Below are positions 1 to 9,554 of a stretch of DNA of 64,000 nt, piece after piece. The stretch spans positions 278,961-342,960 of the forward strand of contig JARVJP010000011.1 in NCBI GenBank assembly GCA_029776065.1, read 5' to 3'. Position 1 is the stretch's first letter. Every line of letters starts with the position of its first letter. The notes under the pieces are model-generated. The model had not been told where the DNA came from. It was given only the letters and a program-made list of their open reading frames with translations, and made no database searches. The position numbers and the translations under genes are program-made. Source of the stretch: Nitrososphaeria archaeon (lineage in GTDB: Archaea; Thermoproteota; Nitrososphaeria; JACIWG01).

Positions 1-398
1 GTTTGGGATTTCTGGTCTCTTGTAATGATGTTTGTTTTGAATGCGATGATGATAATGTTCGGGTATTTGATGGAGCTGATAAACCAAAGATCTGAAAAGA
101 TAATCTGGTCCCCCTTTGTCTTAGGCTGTATCTCAGGTGGTACACCTTGGGTTGTACTTTTTGCATACTTTATTTCAGCCATTAATTCTGCGGGAACCAA
201 CCTCCAACATTTGTCTACCTAATTCTTTTCATCTACTTCTTATTCAACATATTCGCCGTAAACATGCTGCTTCAATATAAAGGGATAGGCCGTTGGAAAG
301 ATTACCTTTATGGCGAGAGAGTATACATCATTCTAAGTTTTGTCGCAAAGACTATTTTAGCTTGGCTTGTGTTTGTGGGAGTATTCTCCCCGTTCTAG
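1..398 (+). pseudogene. Heliorhodopsin C-terminal part, apparently frameshifted near 190-204 and truncated by the window edge
   Basis: Frame 1 gives VWDFWSLVMMFVLNAMMIMFGYLMELINQ...WSPFVLGCISGGTPWVVLFAYFISAINS. From about 204 the homologous reading continues in frame 3: PTFVYLILFIYFLFNIFAVNMLLQYKGIGRWKDYLYGERVYIILSFVAKTILAWLVFVGVFSPF*. This includes the LSxxAKxxLAW retinal-lysine helix typical of heliorhodopsins. Confidence 0.85.
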
Positions 399-492
399 AA
401 AACGTCTATAAACTAGCTTTACTGAAAATCTTTGAAGACTTGATAGCGTAAGCCCTTACGATCCTGGGTATAGGTTCAACTTTATGTGCAAT

Positions 493-984
493 TTATTTTT
501 TGTTTTTGGCTTTTGACTTCTCTTCCCCTGTCCCCAGTATGTCTATTTCAAAGAGTATCAGATATGGCGCGGAAAGGTAAAGGATTGCGAAGTAAGGGTT
601 TTGAAGGAAAGTTGTAAAGTTGAACAAGTTTTTGACGTCGAAGTCAAAGTATATCTTCACTATCTCTGGGGCAGAGAGTGTTAGGATGGTGAGCGACATT
701 ACAACAAAGAACTGTAAAATAACGCTTTTCTGTCTACCAAGGACAACAGAAGGCATAGCTGATGAAATTACAAAGACCCATGTAAACGCGTAGATAAAGA
801 CTATGGTATCAATCCTTGAAATTAATAAGGCACCAATACTTGGCCAATAGTAGTTAATCTCATTTAAAACGGTGGATAAAGCAGTTTGAGTGAAAACTTG
901 GTAAGTAATCATCAGTGTCCAAGCCCCTGAAAGATATAATGGTGTGACAAACCATGACTTAGCCAAGTAACTCCCCTTGCACAT
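493..984 (-). CDS. Small integral membrane protein of unknown function
   Basis: 163-aa ORF with several hydrophobic segments and a charged C-terminus; no recognised motif. Confidence 0.6.
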   Translation of the reverse strand: MCKGSYLAKSWFVTPLYLSGAWTLMITYQVFTQTALSTVLNEINYYWPSIGALLISRIDTIVFIYAFTWVFVISSAMPSVVLGRQKSVILQFFVVMSLTILTLSAPEIVKIYFDFDVKNLFNFTTFLQNPYFAILYLSAPYLILFEIDILGTGEEKSKAKNKK

Positions 985-1088
985 ATCTTATTTTATAGGC
1001 CGCTCTAAAAATCTTTTTATCTTTAAGCACTAAAATACACCTTTAAAGGAGAAAATTGGATAAAACACGCTAGGTCTCTTTTCTACCT

Positions 1089-2279
1089 TTAGAGTTTTTC
1101 CTCCCACATCCAATTGAATACTTCTAAAACGTTATTTTCATTTAATTCAATGGGGCTGTTTGGTCTTGGCCAATTACGTATCGAATCTCTCGCCATCGAC
1201 GGAAGAGACTCCTTCAGCACACCTACATCTTTGAGAGACTTCGGTATACCAACCTCGTCAGCGAGCTCCTTTGTTTTCTCTATTGCTTGAGTAGCTGCCT
1301 CCATATCGGAGAGGCCATCAACGTTTAAACCGATCTCCTTTGACATTTGAGCCAACTTAGCAGCTGAAAGAGGAGCATAAAATTTCATAATATATGGCAA
1401 TGTCATTCCGGTTGATACCCCGTGAGGAACCTTATGTATTGCCGCGAAGGTTTGGGATATGGAATGCCCTACAACCACTTTCGCATTACATAAGGGTATA
1501 CCTGCAATGGTTGAAGCATAAGCCATATAGTACCTAGCTTCTATGTCCTTAGGGTCTTGATAAGCTCGCTTCAAATACTTGAAGATAAGCTTGATCGCTA
1601 AATATGCTAGAGCATCTGTGAAGGGTGTTGACTCAGTAGAGAGCAGCGACTCAACCGCATGCGATAATGCGTCCATCCCAGAACCTGCGGTAAGGCTGGG
1701 GGGCATCGTCATCGAGAGCATCGGATCGACAAGGGCAGTATCAGGTATGATATGTGGGCTAACACATGCCTTCTTAGTTGTTCCAATCGTAACTATGGCA
1801 TAAAGTGTAACCTCGCTTCCTGTCCCAGAGGTAGTAGGGATGCAAATAATTGGAGCCCCCCGCCTCTTTATAAGGTATGGTCCGATATACCGTCTTATGT
1901 CGCCTAAGTTAGTTAAGCTAGCTGAAACAATTTTCGCAGTATCCATTACACTACCACCGCCTATGCCTATAACAAGTTCAAAGCCTTTAGATCTAGCGAA
2001 GTCAATAACAGCCTCGATTGTCTCTAATTTTGGCTCTGGCTCAACCTTATTAAATACAGAAGCTTTGTAACCACCGTCTTCTAATTTTTTATAAGCCTTA
2101 TCCACTATGCCCATCTTTGAGATTACATCGTCTGTGATGATTAGAGTCTCAGTCGGATCGATTAAAAGGTTAGCTTCATCACAAAGTCTCTCTAAAGAAT
2201 TTAAGCCGAAAACAATTCTTCTAGGTGCTTTAATTTCTGAAGTTCTAAACAAAAGGGGGTCTATAATACTCTTATCCAA
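1089..2279 (-). CDS. Iron-containing alcohol dehydrogenase family protein
   Basis: GGGSVMDTAK, PTTSGTGSEVT and GMDALSHAVE motifs of the Fe-ADH family. Confidence 0.92.
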   Translation of the reverse strand: MDKSIIDPLLFRTSEIKAPRRIVFGLNSLERLCDEANLLIDPTETLIITDDVISKMGIVDKAYKKLEDGGYKASVFNKVEPEPKLETIEAVIDFARSKGFELVIGIGGGSVMDTAKIVSASLTNLGDIRRYIGPYLIKRRGAPIICIPTTSGTGSEVTLYAIVTIGTTKKACVSPHIIPDTALVDPMLSMTMPPSLTAGSGMDALSHAVESLLSTESTPFTDALAYLAIKLIFKYLKRAYQDPKDIEARYYMAYASTIAGIPLCNAKVVVGHSISQTFAAIHKVPHGVSTGMTLPYIMKFYAPLSAAKLAQMSKEIGLNVDGLSDMEAATQAIEKTKELADEVGIPKSLKDVGVLKESLPSMARDSIRNWPRPNSPIELNENNVLEVFNWMWEEKL

Positions 2280-2460
2280 TAGTCAATCACGATTATATTC
2301 TAAAATCTTAATATTTATGCTTATTTCCATCAACGAGCACAAATTGGGATGTTAGCTGTCAACCAATATGAGGTTTACGCTATATTTTTTGCATTATTCA
2401 TGTTAATATTTTAGCATTGGCCTGTTAAAGTTTATAAACTCGAATTAAAATATTTGTTAT

Positions 2461-3096
2461 ATGGTGAATCTTAAAGATCAATTTAAGATCGAAAAGATAG
2501 ATTTCCCTAAATTAAGTGAGACGTACAAAATTTCTCTTGTTGCTGTGGGCATTGCTATAAATGTGTCTCTAGTTGCCATTAGAACCGCACTTAATCTCCC
2601 TGTTTTCATCGACCAAGGCGGTATTATGTTGGTTTCCATGATGGCAGGACCTTTATGGGGGATTATAACCGCCATCGTAGGAAGTGTAGTGTTGGGCTTG
2701 ACTGTAAACCCTTCCTCATTGATTCCTCTTCTTTGGGCTACACCAATCACAACTGCACTGGTTTGGGGGTTTGGAACTAAGTATTCTATGACTAAGTCAT
2801 GGCCAAAGTATGCTATACTATTAGTTGTTCTCGCTTTCTCCCTTTCTGTTGTTACATCACCGATTATCGTTTACTTGTTCGGTGGCGTCTCAGGAAGTGG
2901 GGGTGCAGATATACTCTTCACCGTGCTCTATAAATCATGGGGGAACATGTTAACCGCTAGATTCTGGGCCGAATTTCCAACGTCAATATTCGATAAAGTG
3001 ATACTTTCAGTACTTGTATTATCAATTGTGAGAGCTATTCCAAGGTCAGATGTTCAGAAACTAACTCCTTGGTACAAAGAAAAAGCCTCAAAATAG
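2461..3096 (+). CDS. Probable ECF transporter substrate-binding (S) component
   Basis: Polytopic 211-aa protein upstream of two EcfA-like ATPases and an EcfT. Confidence 0.75.
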   Translation: MVNLKDQFKIEKIDFPKLSETYKISLVAVGIAINVSLVAIRTALNLPVFIDQGGIMLVSMMAGPLWGIITAIVGSVVLGLTVNPSSLIPLLWATPITTALVWGFGTKYSMTKSWPKYAILLVVLAFSLSVVTSPIIVYLFGGVSGSGGADILFTVLYKSWGNMLTARFWAEFPTSIFDKVILSVLVLSIVRAIPRSDVQKLTPWYKEKASK

Positions 3097-3125
3097 AATT
3101 CCTCGAAACCAAATAGGTGAGCTGA

Positions 3126-4508
3126 ATGAAAGAAAAGGTAGACTTAATACTTAAGAACGGAATAATCATAACATCTGATCAAAAAAACACAGTATACTCG
3201 AATGGTGGGCTTGCAGTTCAAGGATCAAAGATTGTGGCAATAGATAAATCACATGTTATCGAAGAAAGGTATCAAGCTGAAGAAGTGATCGATGCACATG
3301 GGCAGATAGTTATGCCAGGACTGATCGACACGCATGTCCACTCAGGACAACAGTTTCTAAGAGGTAATTTAAGTTACTTAATAAAAAATAAGAACTATCG
3401 AATGAAAGCTCCTGGATGGAAAACTTACCTTATACCTTTCGAATCGTGCCTAAGCGAATCTGATATGAACCTCAGCGCAACTGCGACATACGTTAATATG
3501 ATAAAAGTCGGAACAACCTGCTTTGCGGAGCATGGTGGCCCCTATCCAGATGAAATGGCTAAGGCTATTATGAAGACTGGAATAAGAGGAATAATAGCGA
3601 AGTCTACGTTCGACATGAACGATGAAGGCCTACCAGCGAATGTGAGAAATACCACAAAGTCAGCCATTAGCGAAAATGTCAACCTAGTGAGAAATTGGCA
3701 TAAAAAGGCTGATGGGAGAATTCGCGGTAGTCTCTCATGTAGACAAATTATAATGTGCTCACTTGAGTTGTTCAAGGAATTCGCAAGGTTGGCTGAAGAG
3801 CTTGATGTGATTGTTGAAACCCATTTCGCAGAAGGTGCCTATGAGATAGACTACTGCATTCAACACTATGGGAAAAGGACGACTGAAATTTTAAATGACA
3901 TAGGCTTTTTATCTCCTAGAGTGCTAGCAGCTCATTCAGCACAGCTCTCCAAGAACGAAGTCCAACTTTTTAAGGCGAAGGATGTGAAGGTAGCTCACTG
4001 TCCGAGCGGGAATTTTGCGATGTTCGGCTCTCCAAAGGTACCATATATGATGGAGAACGGTATAGTAATAGGTATAGGCTCTGATGGCGGAGGATGGGGT
4101 AGCCTAGACTTATTCAAGGAGATGAAGATATCAAAGACTTGCCAGCTCTCACATTTTGGAGCCCCCTACTTGGATCAAGCACTGGTTCAAGACGAAGACT
4201 TGGTAAATATGGCGACAATAAATGGCGCGAAGGCGATTCGATGGCAAGATGAAATAGGAAGCTTAGAAGTTGGAAAGAAGGCAGATTTAATCGTGCTCGG
4301 AAGTGATAGTTTACACACTATACCATGTCCTGACCCATACTTTGCAGTTGTAAACCTACTTACTGGTAACGACGTTAAGACCACAATAGTAAATGGGAAG
4401 GTGGTAATGAAGGATAAAGTATTACAGACAGTTGACGAAGAGAAGCTCAAGGATAGCATAAATGAAAGAGTTCCTAAAATAATGGAGAAGTTCTCCAAGT
4501 TCTGGTAG
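3126..4508 (+). CDS. Amidohydrolase (TRZ/ATZ, nucleobase or SAH/MTA deaminase-like)
   Basis: MPGLIDTHVHSGQ metal motif, VETHFAEG, LAAHSAQL, GIGSDGGGW and C-terminal KKADLIVL. Confidence 0.9.
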   Translation: MKEKVDLILKNGIIITSDQKNTVYSNGGLAVQGSKIVAIDKSHVIEERYQAEEVIDAHGQIVMPGLIDTHVHSGQQFLRGNLSYLIKNKNYRMKAPGWKTYLIPFESCLSESDMNLSATATYVNMIKVGTTCFAEHGGPYPDEMAKAIMKTGIRGIIAKSTFDMNDEGLPANVRNTTKSAISENVNLVRNWHKKADGRIRGSLSCRQIIMCSLELFKEFARLAEELDVIVETHFAEGAYEIDYCIQHYGKRTTEILNDIGFLSPRVLAAHSAQLSKNEVQLFKAKDVKVAHCPSGNFAMFGSPKVPYMMENGIVIGIGSDGGGWGSLDLFKEMKISKTCQLSHFGAPYLDQALVQDEDLVNMATINGAKAIRWQDEIGSLEVGKKADLIVLGSDSLHTIPCPDPYFAVVNLLTGNDVKTTIVNGKVVMKDKVLQTVDEEKLKDSINERVPKIMEKFSKFW

Positions 4509-4521
4509 AAATAATCTGCGC

Positions 4522-5385
4522 ATGATGCCCTTGGATAAGATAATCAAAATTGAGGATCTTTGGTTTAGATACAGTGGCGCCAAAGACTGGGCTTTAAAAG
4601 GCATAGATCTTTCGATTGGAAAGGGCGAATTTGTAGCGATAATAGGACCAAATGGTGCTGGGAAGACAACGTTGTGTCTAGCGCTAAATGGCATAGTACC
4701 TCACTTTCTAACAGGAGACCTGAAAGGCAAAATTGAAATCTGCGGAATGGACACATCAAAATGTACAGTTCCACAGATAGCGCAGAAGGTTGGTTTAGTC
4801 TTTTCCGATCCTGAATCACAGTTGAGCCAACTTACAGTAGAAGAAGAAGTCATGTTCGGGCCTGCTAATTTAGGGGTTCCAAAGGAGGAGCTCTTCAAAC
4901 GAGCAAAAGATGTTATGGAAACAATGAAACTAAACGGGTTAGAGAAAAGACCACCACATACATTATCAGGGGGGCAAAAGCAGAGACTCGCAATAGCCTC
5001 GGTTCTCGCAATGAAGCCCGAAGTTCTCGTGCTCGACGAACCGACTACCCAACTCGACCCTGTAGGAACATTAGAAGTCTTCCAAGCTGTAAAAGATCTC
5101 AAAGAGCAAGGTATCACAATAGTGATGGTTGAACATAAGATGGACTTGCTTGCTGAGTCAGCAGATAGAACAATACTAATTGATGATGGGGAAGTAATCT
5201 TGGATGGTACTCCAGTAGAGGTTTTTGGTAACTTCGACGTTATAGTAAGTCATGGTGTATGGTTTCCTGAAGTTACCGAAATCTTTTACATATTAAAGCA
5301 GAGAAGCTTATACAAGGGCATCAGTCCTCCTGTGAGATTGCATGACGCTTGCTTAGAGTTCACAGAAAAGTATGGTGATAAATAA
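4522..5385 (+). CDS. ECF transporter ATP-binding subunit
   Basis: Walker A GPNGAGKTT, LSGGQKQRLAIASVLA, Walker B VLVLDEPTTQLD. Confidence 0.93.
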   Translation: MMPLDKIIKIEDLWFRYSGAKDWALKGIDLSIGKGEFVAIIGPNGAGKTTLCLALNGIVPHFLTGDLKGKIEICGMDTSKCTVPQIAQKVGLVFSDPESQLSQLTVEEEVMFGPANLGVPKEELFKRAKDVMETMKLNGLEKRPPHTLSGGQKQRLAIASVLAMKPEVLVLDEPTTQLDPVGTLEVFQAVKDLKEQGITIVMVEHKMDLLAESADRTILIDDGEVILDGTPVEVFGNFDVIVSHGVWFPEVTEIFYILKQRSLYKGISPPVRLHDACLEFTEKYGDK

Positions 5386-6233
5386 TGGTAATAGAAACAA
5401 GGAATTTATATCACGTGTATCCGGGTAACGTCCAAGCCCTTCAAGATGTAAACATCAAGATAAATGTAGGGGAATTCACTGCGATAGTTGGGCAAAATGG
5501 CTCAGGAAAAACCACTCTTGCTTTACACCTTAACGGGCTTCTTAAACCGACTAAAGGTGATGTTTTTATCAAAGGAAAGAACACTCGTAATTCTGATGTT
5601 GAGGAGCTTTCTAAGGTAGTTGGGTATGTTTATCAGAACCCTAATCATCAGCTTTTTAACCTGACAGTGAAGCAGGAACTGGCTTTTAGCCTTAAGAGGT
5701 TACTCAGCAAGGAAGAAACAGAAAAAAGGCTTAAAGAAACCGTTGAACTTTTCGGTATTCAAGACATTCTGGACTCTAACCCATTTAGTCTTAGTCTCCC
5801 TGTAAAGAAGATTGTAGCGATGGCTGCTATTCATGCGATGAGACCTGAAATATTTGTTCTTGATGAGCCTACTACAGGGCAGGACTTTGTTGGAATGAAA
5901 CTAATCGAAAAGGCAATACTTAATGTAAGTCGAGAAGGGAAGACGATTATAGTTATAACTCATGATATGGGTTTCGTCGCGAGACATGCAAAGAGGGTTA
6001 TCGTAATGGCAGAAGGTAAGGTTATCGGAGACGATGAGCCAAAGAAGATTTTTGACTTATCTAATAATGGTGCAAAGAGGGTTATCCGAGAAGCTCGAAT
6101 TAACCCGCCCCATACAAGCTTGTTATCTTACGCTCTTAGATTTGACTACAACCTTCAAAACTTTCCAACGGATATCATCACTCCGACACAATTTGCAGAT
6201 GTAGTGAGTTCCAATAAACTTAGAGGGTGGTAG
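5385..6233 (+). CDS. ECF transporter ATP-binding subunit with degenerate ABC signature
   Basis: Walker A GQNGSGKTT and Walker B FVLDEPTTGQD present; signature region reads FSLSLPVKKIVAMA instead of LSGGQ. Confidence 0.9.
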   Translation: MVIETRNLYHVYPGNVQALQDVNIKINVGEFTAIVGQNGSGKTTLALHLNGLLKPTKGDVFIKGKNTRNSDVEELSKVVGYVYQNPNHQLFNLTVKQELAFSLKRLLSKEETEKRLKETVELFGIQDILDSNPFSLSLPVKKIVAMAAIHAMRPEIFVLDEPTTGQDFVGMKLIEKAILNVSREGKTIIVITHDMGFVARHAKRVIVMAEGKVIGDDEPKKIFDLSNNGAKRVIREARINPPHTSLLSYALRFDYNLQNFPTDIITPTQFADVVSSNKLRGW

Positions 6234-6234
6234 T

Positions 6235-7083
6235 ACGTCATCTGGACTTCTTTACAAACCAGGTAATTCTTGGTTGCACTCCTTGGATCCAAGAACAAAG
6301 ATAATTTACATTGTTGTATCGACTACTATTGCTTTCCTTTTTTTTAACGTCGTTATAGCCTTGCTTATTTGTTTAGTGAACTTTGTCCTAGTGGCTTGGT
6401 CTACCGGTGCAAATGTAGTCAAGAATTCGATTATTAAGCTCTTAGCTATCATAATGATCTTAAACATCGTCATACACGGCTTTGCGAATCCTGCTGGCAA
6501 AACCTCTGTTGCAATCTTTGGGTATCTGTTATCCCTACCATTCTTTGAATCAATGAAATGGGAAGGTATATACTTTGGTCTGGTCTTCGGGCTCAGGGTT
6601 CTTGGCCTCGGCTATGGTGCTCTCTTGCTGGTTAGTACAACACACCCAAGGGATCTGATAAATTCTTTAAGAAAGATAGGATTGCCTTTAAAATATGGCT
6701 TAATGCTGACACTCAGTATCCAGTTAATCCCCCAAATGTCTGAGGAAGCCAAGATGATCTTGAACGCTCAGAGGGCAAGAGGCGTGAGAATTAAGAGTAG
6801 TATAGACAAGTTTAAAGCACTGCTTCCTGTGCTAATTCCTTTGACGATCGGCTCACTAGAAAGAATGAACACGATAGCAATGTCCATATCCGCGAGAGGA
6901 TATGGTGCCCCTATTAAACCGACTGAATTGAAGGAAATAAAGATGGGAATCAAAGATTATTTGGTAATATTTATTATATTCATATCTTTGATATTGGCTT
7001 TATATATTCGGTTAACCCATGGAGATCTAAACGTAATAGAAAACGCCGACAGCTTGAGAAACCTATTCTCTCTGCCTTTGTAG
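6235..7083 (+). CDS. ECF transporter transmembrane component EcfT (proposed ACG start at 6235; ORF track starts at TTG 6274)
   Basis: N-terminal (S)SGLLYKPGNSWLHSLDPRTK and internal NAQRARGVR plus SISARGYGA motifs typical of EcfT; directly follows the EcfA stop. Confidence 0.88.
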   Translation, partial: TSSGLLYKPGNSWLHSLDPRTKIIYIVVSTTIAFLFFNVVIALLICLVNFVLVAWSTGANVVKNSIIKLLAIIMILNIVIHGFANPAGKTSVAIFGYLLSLPFFESMKWEGIYFGLVFGLRVLGLGYGALLLVSTTHPRDLINSLRKIGLPLKYGLMLTLSIQLIPQMSEEAKMILNAQRARGVRIKSSIDKFKALLPVLIPLTIGSLERMNTIAMSISARGYGAPIKPTELKEIKMGIKDYLVIFIIFISLILALYIRLTHGDLNVIENADSLRNLFSLPL

Positions 7084-7161
7084 CATCATCGCGATACTAG
7101 GCAAAATAATCAGTATACTTTTAAAGGACCATAATTATCCACAATAACCATAGAGCTCTCT

Positions 7162-7608
7162 TTGAATCACTGCAGTTATTGTGAAAAAGAGGTCGACCTT
7201 CCATTTAGATGCAATTATTGCGGAAACTACTTTTGTAGCGAACACAGATTACCACCAACCCACAACTGTGTGAATATAGATGTATGGATGCGGAGGCCAC
7301 CTCCAAAGTCGGCAGATCTAATACTAAGTGGAAGACCTGTTAGATCTACTAGAAAAGAACAAGTTTGGGGCGGAAGAGAAGGGTTTTCCAGATTAGATGG
7401 AATTAGTTACAAGGCACGCAGTTTCCTAAGCATGATAAAGAGTAGACCTGAGCTCCTCATCGCCATGCTGATCTTCACACCGCTTACTATTTTCTATGCA
7501 TTTCGTACAATATCATCACCTAACGTTTTGAACATCCTTAATTCGATAATATTAAGTCTAATTACTGCTTCAATTATAGTATATTCCTACAAGAAGGCTC
7601 ATAAATAG
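7162..7608 (+). CDS. AN1-type zinc finger protein with C-terminal transmembrane segments
   Basis: CSYCEKEVDLPFRCNYCGNYFCSEHRLPPTHNC matches the AN1 finger Cys/His pattern; two hydrophobic stretches at the C-terminus. Confidence 0.85.
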   Translation: MNHCSYCEKEVDLPFRCNYCGNYFCSEHRLPPTHNCVNIDVWMRRPPPKSADLILSGRPVRSTRKEQVWGGREGFSRLDGISYKARSFLSMIKSRPELLIAMLIFTPLTIFYAFRTISSPNVLNILNSIILSLITASIIVYSYKKAHK

Positions 7609-7723
7609 AATATAGATTACTATGCAAAAATTAACAATCTTCTGGAAAGTGTAGCAAATATTTTGAACATCTAATCATAACTGCTTCGGTCTAAATAGGC
7701 AGAAGACAAAATCAATTTTCTAC

Positions 7724-8386
7724 TTATACCGATAACGCCTTTTTCTCAGAAACTAGTGGCTGGCAGATGGTCTTTAGGAGGCTTTGCGAAATTCTTCCCT
7801 TTTCTACAAGCTGATGGCCAGCCTGCCTAGCTGCTTTAAATATCTTTTCAGCTTTTTCCTTATTCTCCACCATCAAGTTTGCATGAGGTCGGAGTAAAGC
7901 ACCTGCGAACTCTATGTTCAAATCCTTTGCAAATTCATCAACAATCCTGAGCAGAGTTCCGAAGTTGCCCATCTCCCACCAACCACTTGAAGACACCAAT
8001 AATACTTTCTTAATCCTCGCATTAGCACGAAGTCTGGCACGTGTGCGGCCATCTTGCCATTTTAGAATAGGGTCCATTAAGGGGATAAACCTGTTCATGA
8101 AATTTTGCATTTCACCCGGTAAGGGAATGTAAACAGGTGTGGCTAGCACGAGGATATCTGTGTTACGGAGTAAGGGATAAAGGGATTGCATGTCGTCATC
8201 GATGTAGCATTGACCTGGTTCTCTATTCCAACAATAGAATTCTCCTGTGCAAGGTTTGATGTTTAAGCGTTTGACATAGAAAACTTCAACCGACGCTCCC
8301 GCCTCCTTCATGCCTTCGAGAAATGGGGTAAGGATCTTCAGTATTTCCATTCTCCATTTTTGGGCTGCCATTAACAGCCACCACAT
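7724..8386 (-). CDS. NADPH-dependent FMN reductase / iron-sulfur flavoprotein family
   Basis: Flavodoxin-like fold with CTGEFYCW...GQCYIDDDM and LATPVYIPLPGEMQNFMNR. Confidence 0.8.
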   Translation of the reverse strand: MWWLLMAAQKWRMEILKILTPFLEGMKEAGASVEVFYVKRLNIKPCTGEFYCWNREPGQCYIDDDMQSLYPLLRNTDILVLATPVYIPLPGEMQNFMNRFIPLMDPILKWQDGRTRARLRANARIKKVLLVSSSGWWEMGNFGTLLRIVDEFAKDLNIEFAGALLRPHANLMVENKEKAEKIFKAARQAGHQLVEKGRISQSLLKTICQPLVSEKKALSV

Positions 8387-8760
8387 TAGTCAAGTTCAGT
8401 TCTCCTAGTTACAAATTCGGTGTTGCACTATATAACAATTGTCATTTGGTATACCTGCAGTTTGAATGATATTGATAATATGTGCTTATGTGTTTTAACT
8501 ATTTTCAGAGGTAAATCTTAACATCAAAAAAAGGCGGATAAGTATGATAATATTCCAAATGTATCCGACGTAACAGTTGAAGAAGCTTTCGACTACGCCA
8601 AAACCAATTGTGTAAGCCAAACCCCAACAATAAGTGATTCATTCACAAACGATTTGCTCCTATAACCTCAAAAATATCTAAATCATTTTAACTTATACAC
8701 TATTTACTAGAAACAAGCTATGACAATACGATATTGACGATTATAGCTCCGCCTTTTAAA

Positions 8761-9183
8761 TCATATGTCCCTTATGTTTTTAACGTGTTTCAAATAGTTC
8801 TTCTTTAATCTCTCAATTAGCTTGTCGTCTGCGGTGTACAAATACGTGTTCTTGATGATGGCTAAAGATATGTATGCTGAATCATAGACCGTTATATCGT
8901 TTTCGAAAGAAGTTGTCACAGTCCTTTTAGCGTATTCTCCCTTAAGAGGGTAAAGGTTAAAAAGAAAAGAGTCTAAGGCTTCAGAGACTCCACATAGTTC
9001 ACTTTCAGAAAAAAGCCTTTTGTGGTACAATGCATTCAAGATCTCATAGGTGATTATGTTTGGGGCGATGACCCTTATTTCTCCCTCAATATATTTGTCC
9101 CTTATCTTTAAAGCTTTGTTGGAATCCTCCTCTTCAACAAACCACTTTACCACCACGCTAGCATCGACTACAACTTCCTGCAT
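8761..9183 (-). CDS. vapC: PIN domain toxin (VapC family)
   Basis: VVVDASVVVKWFVEEE start, EILNAL, VYDSAYISLA and TADDKL acidic PIN residues; paired with upstream antitoxin ORF. Confidence 0.88.
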   Translation of the reverse strand: MQEVVVDASVVVKWFVEEEDSNKALKIRDKYIEGEIRVIAPNIITYEILNALYHKRLFSESELCGVSEALDSFLFNLYPLKGEYAKRTVTTSFENDITVYDSAYISLAIIKNTYLYTADDKLIERLKKNYLKHVKNIRDI

Positions 9184-9406
9184 AACGCTCCTCCCTGAAC
9201 TTTCTTATGATGTCCTCAGCCTTCTCTTCACCTCTGCTCCTTTTTCTCAATCTCTCATTTATTAGCACCGCCTTAGCGAGATTCCTACCCCTCTCCTCCT
9301 CTATCTTGTTCTCTATGGCATTCCTAATGAACTCACTCCAGTTGACTTTGACTTCTTTCATCATCTTTCTTAACTTTTCGTCAACCCTTACAGTAATTAT
9401 TGTCAT
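9158..9406 (-). CDS. vapB: VapB-type antitoxin (ribbon-helix-helix-like)
   Basis: MTIITVRVDEKLRKMMKEVKVNWSEFIRNAIENKIEEE; overlaps the vapC start. Confidence 0.82.
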   Translation of the reverse strand: MTIITVRVDEKLRKMMKEVKVNWSEFIRNAIENKIEEERGRNLAKAVLINERLRKRSRGEEKAEDIIRKFREERYAGSCSRC

Positions 9407-9554
9407 ACAAGTAATACATATATAATATGTATATAAAATTTTTTACCAATTTGCAGAATCATAACTTAGCTTATAAATGATTAACTTGTTTCCATTTAAT
9501 AATAAGCACATAATTTTTATAAAGACATGATCTTAATTCAAAAGTGACAAAAGC

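Noticed and set aside
1579-2355. Antisense ORFs over the alcohol dehydrogenase (74, 76 and 82 aa)
   Set aside because: Shadow ORFs opposite a strongly supported gene; no recognisable protein features.
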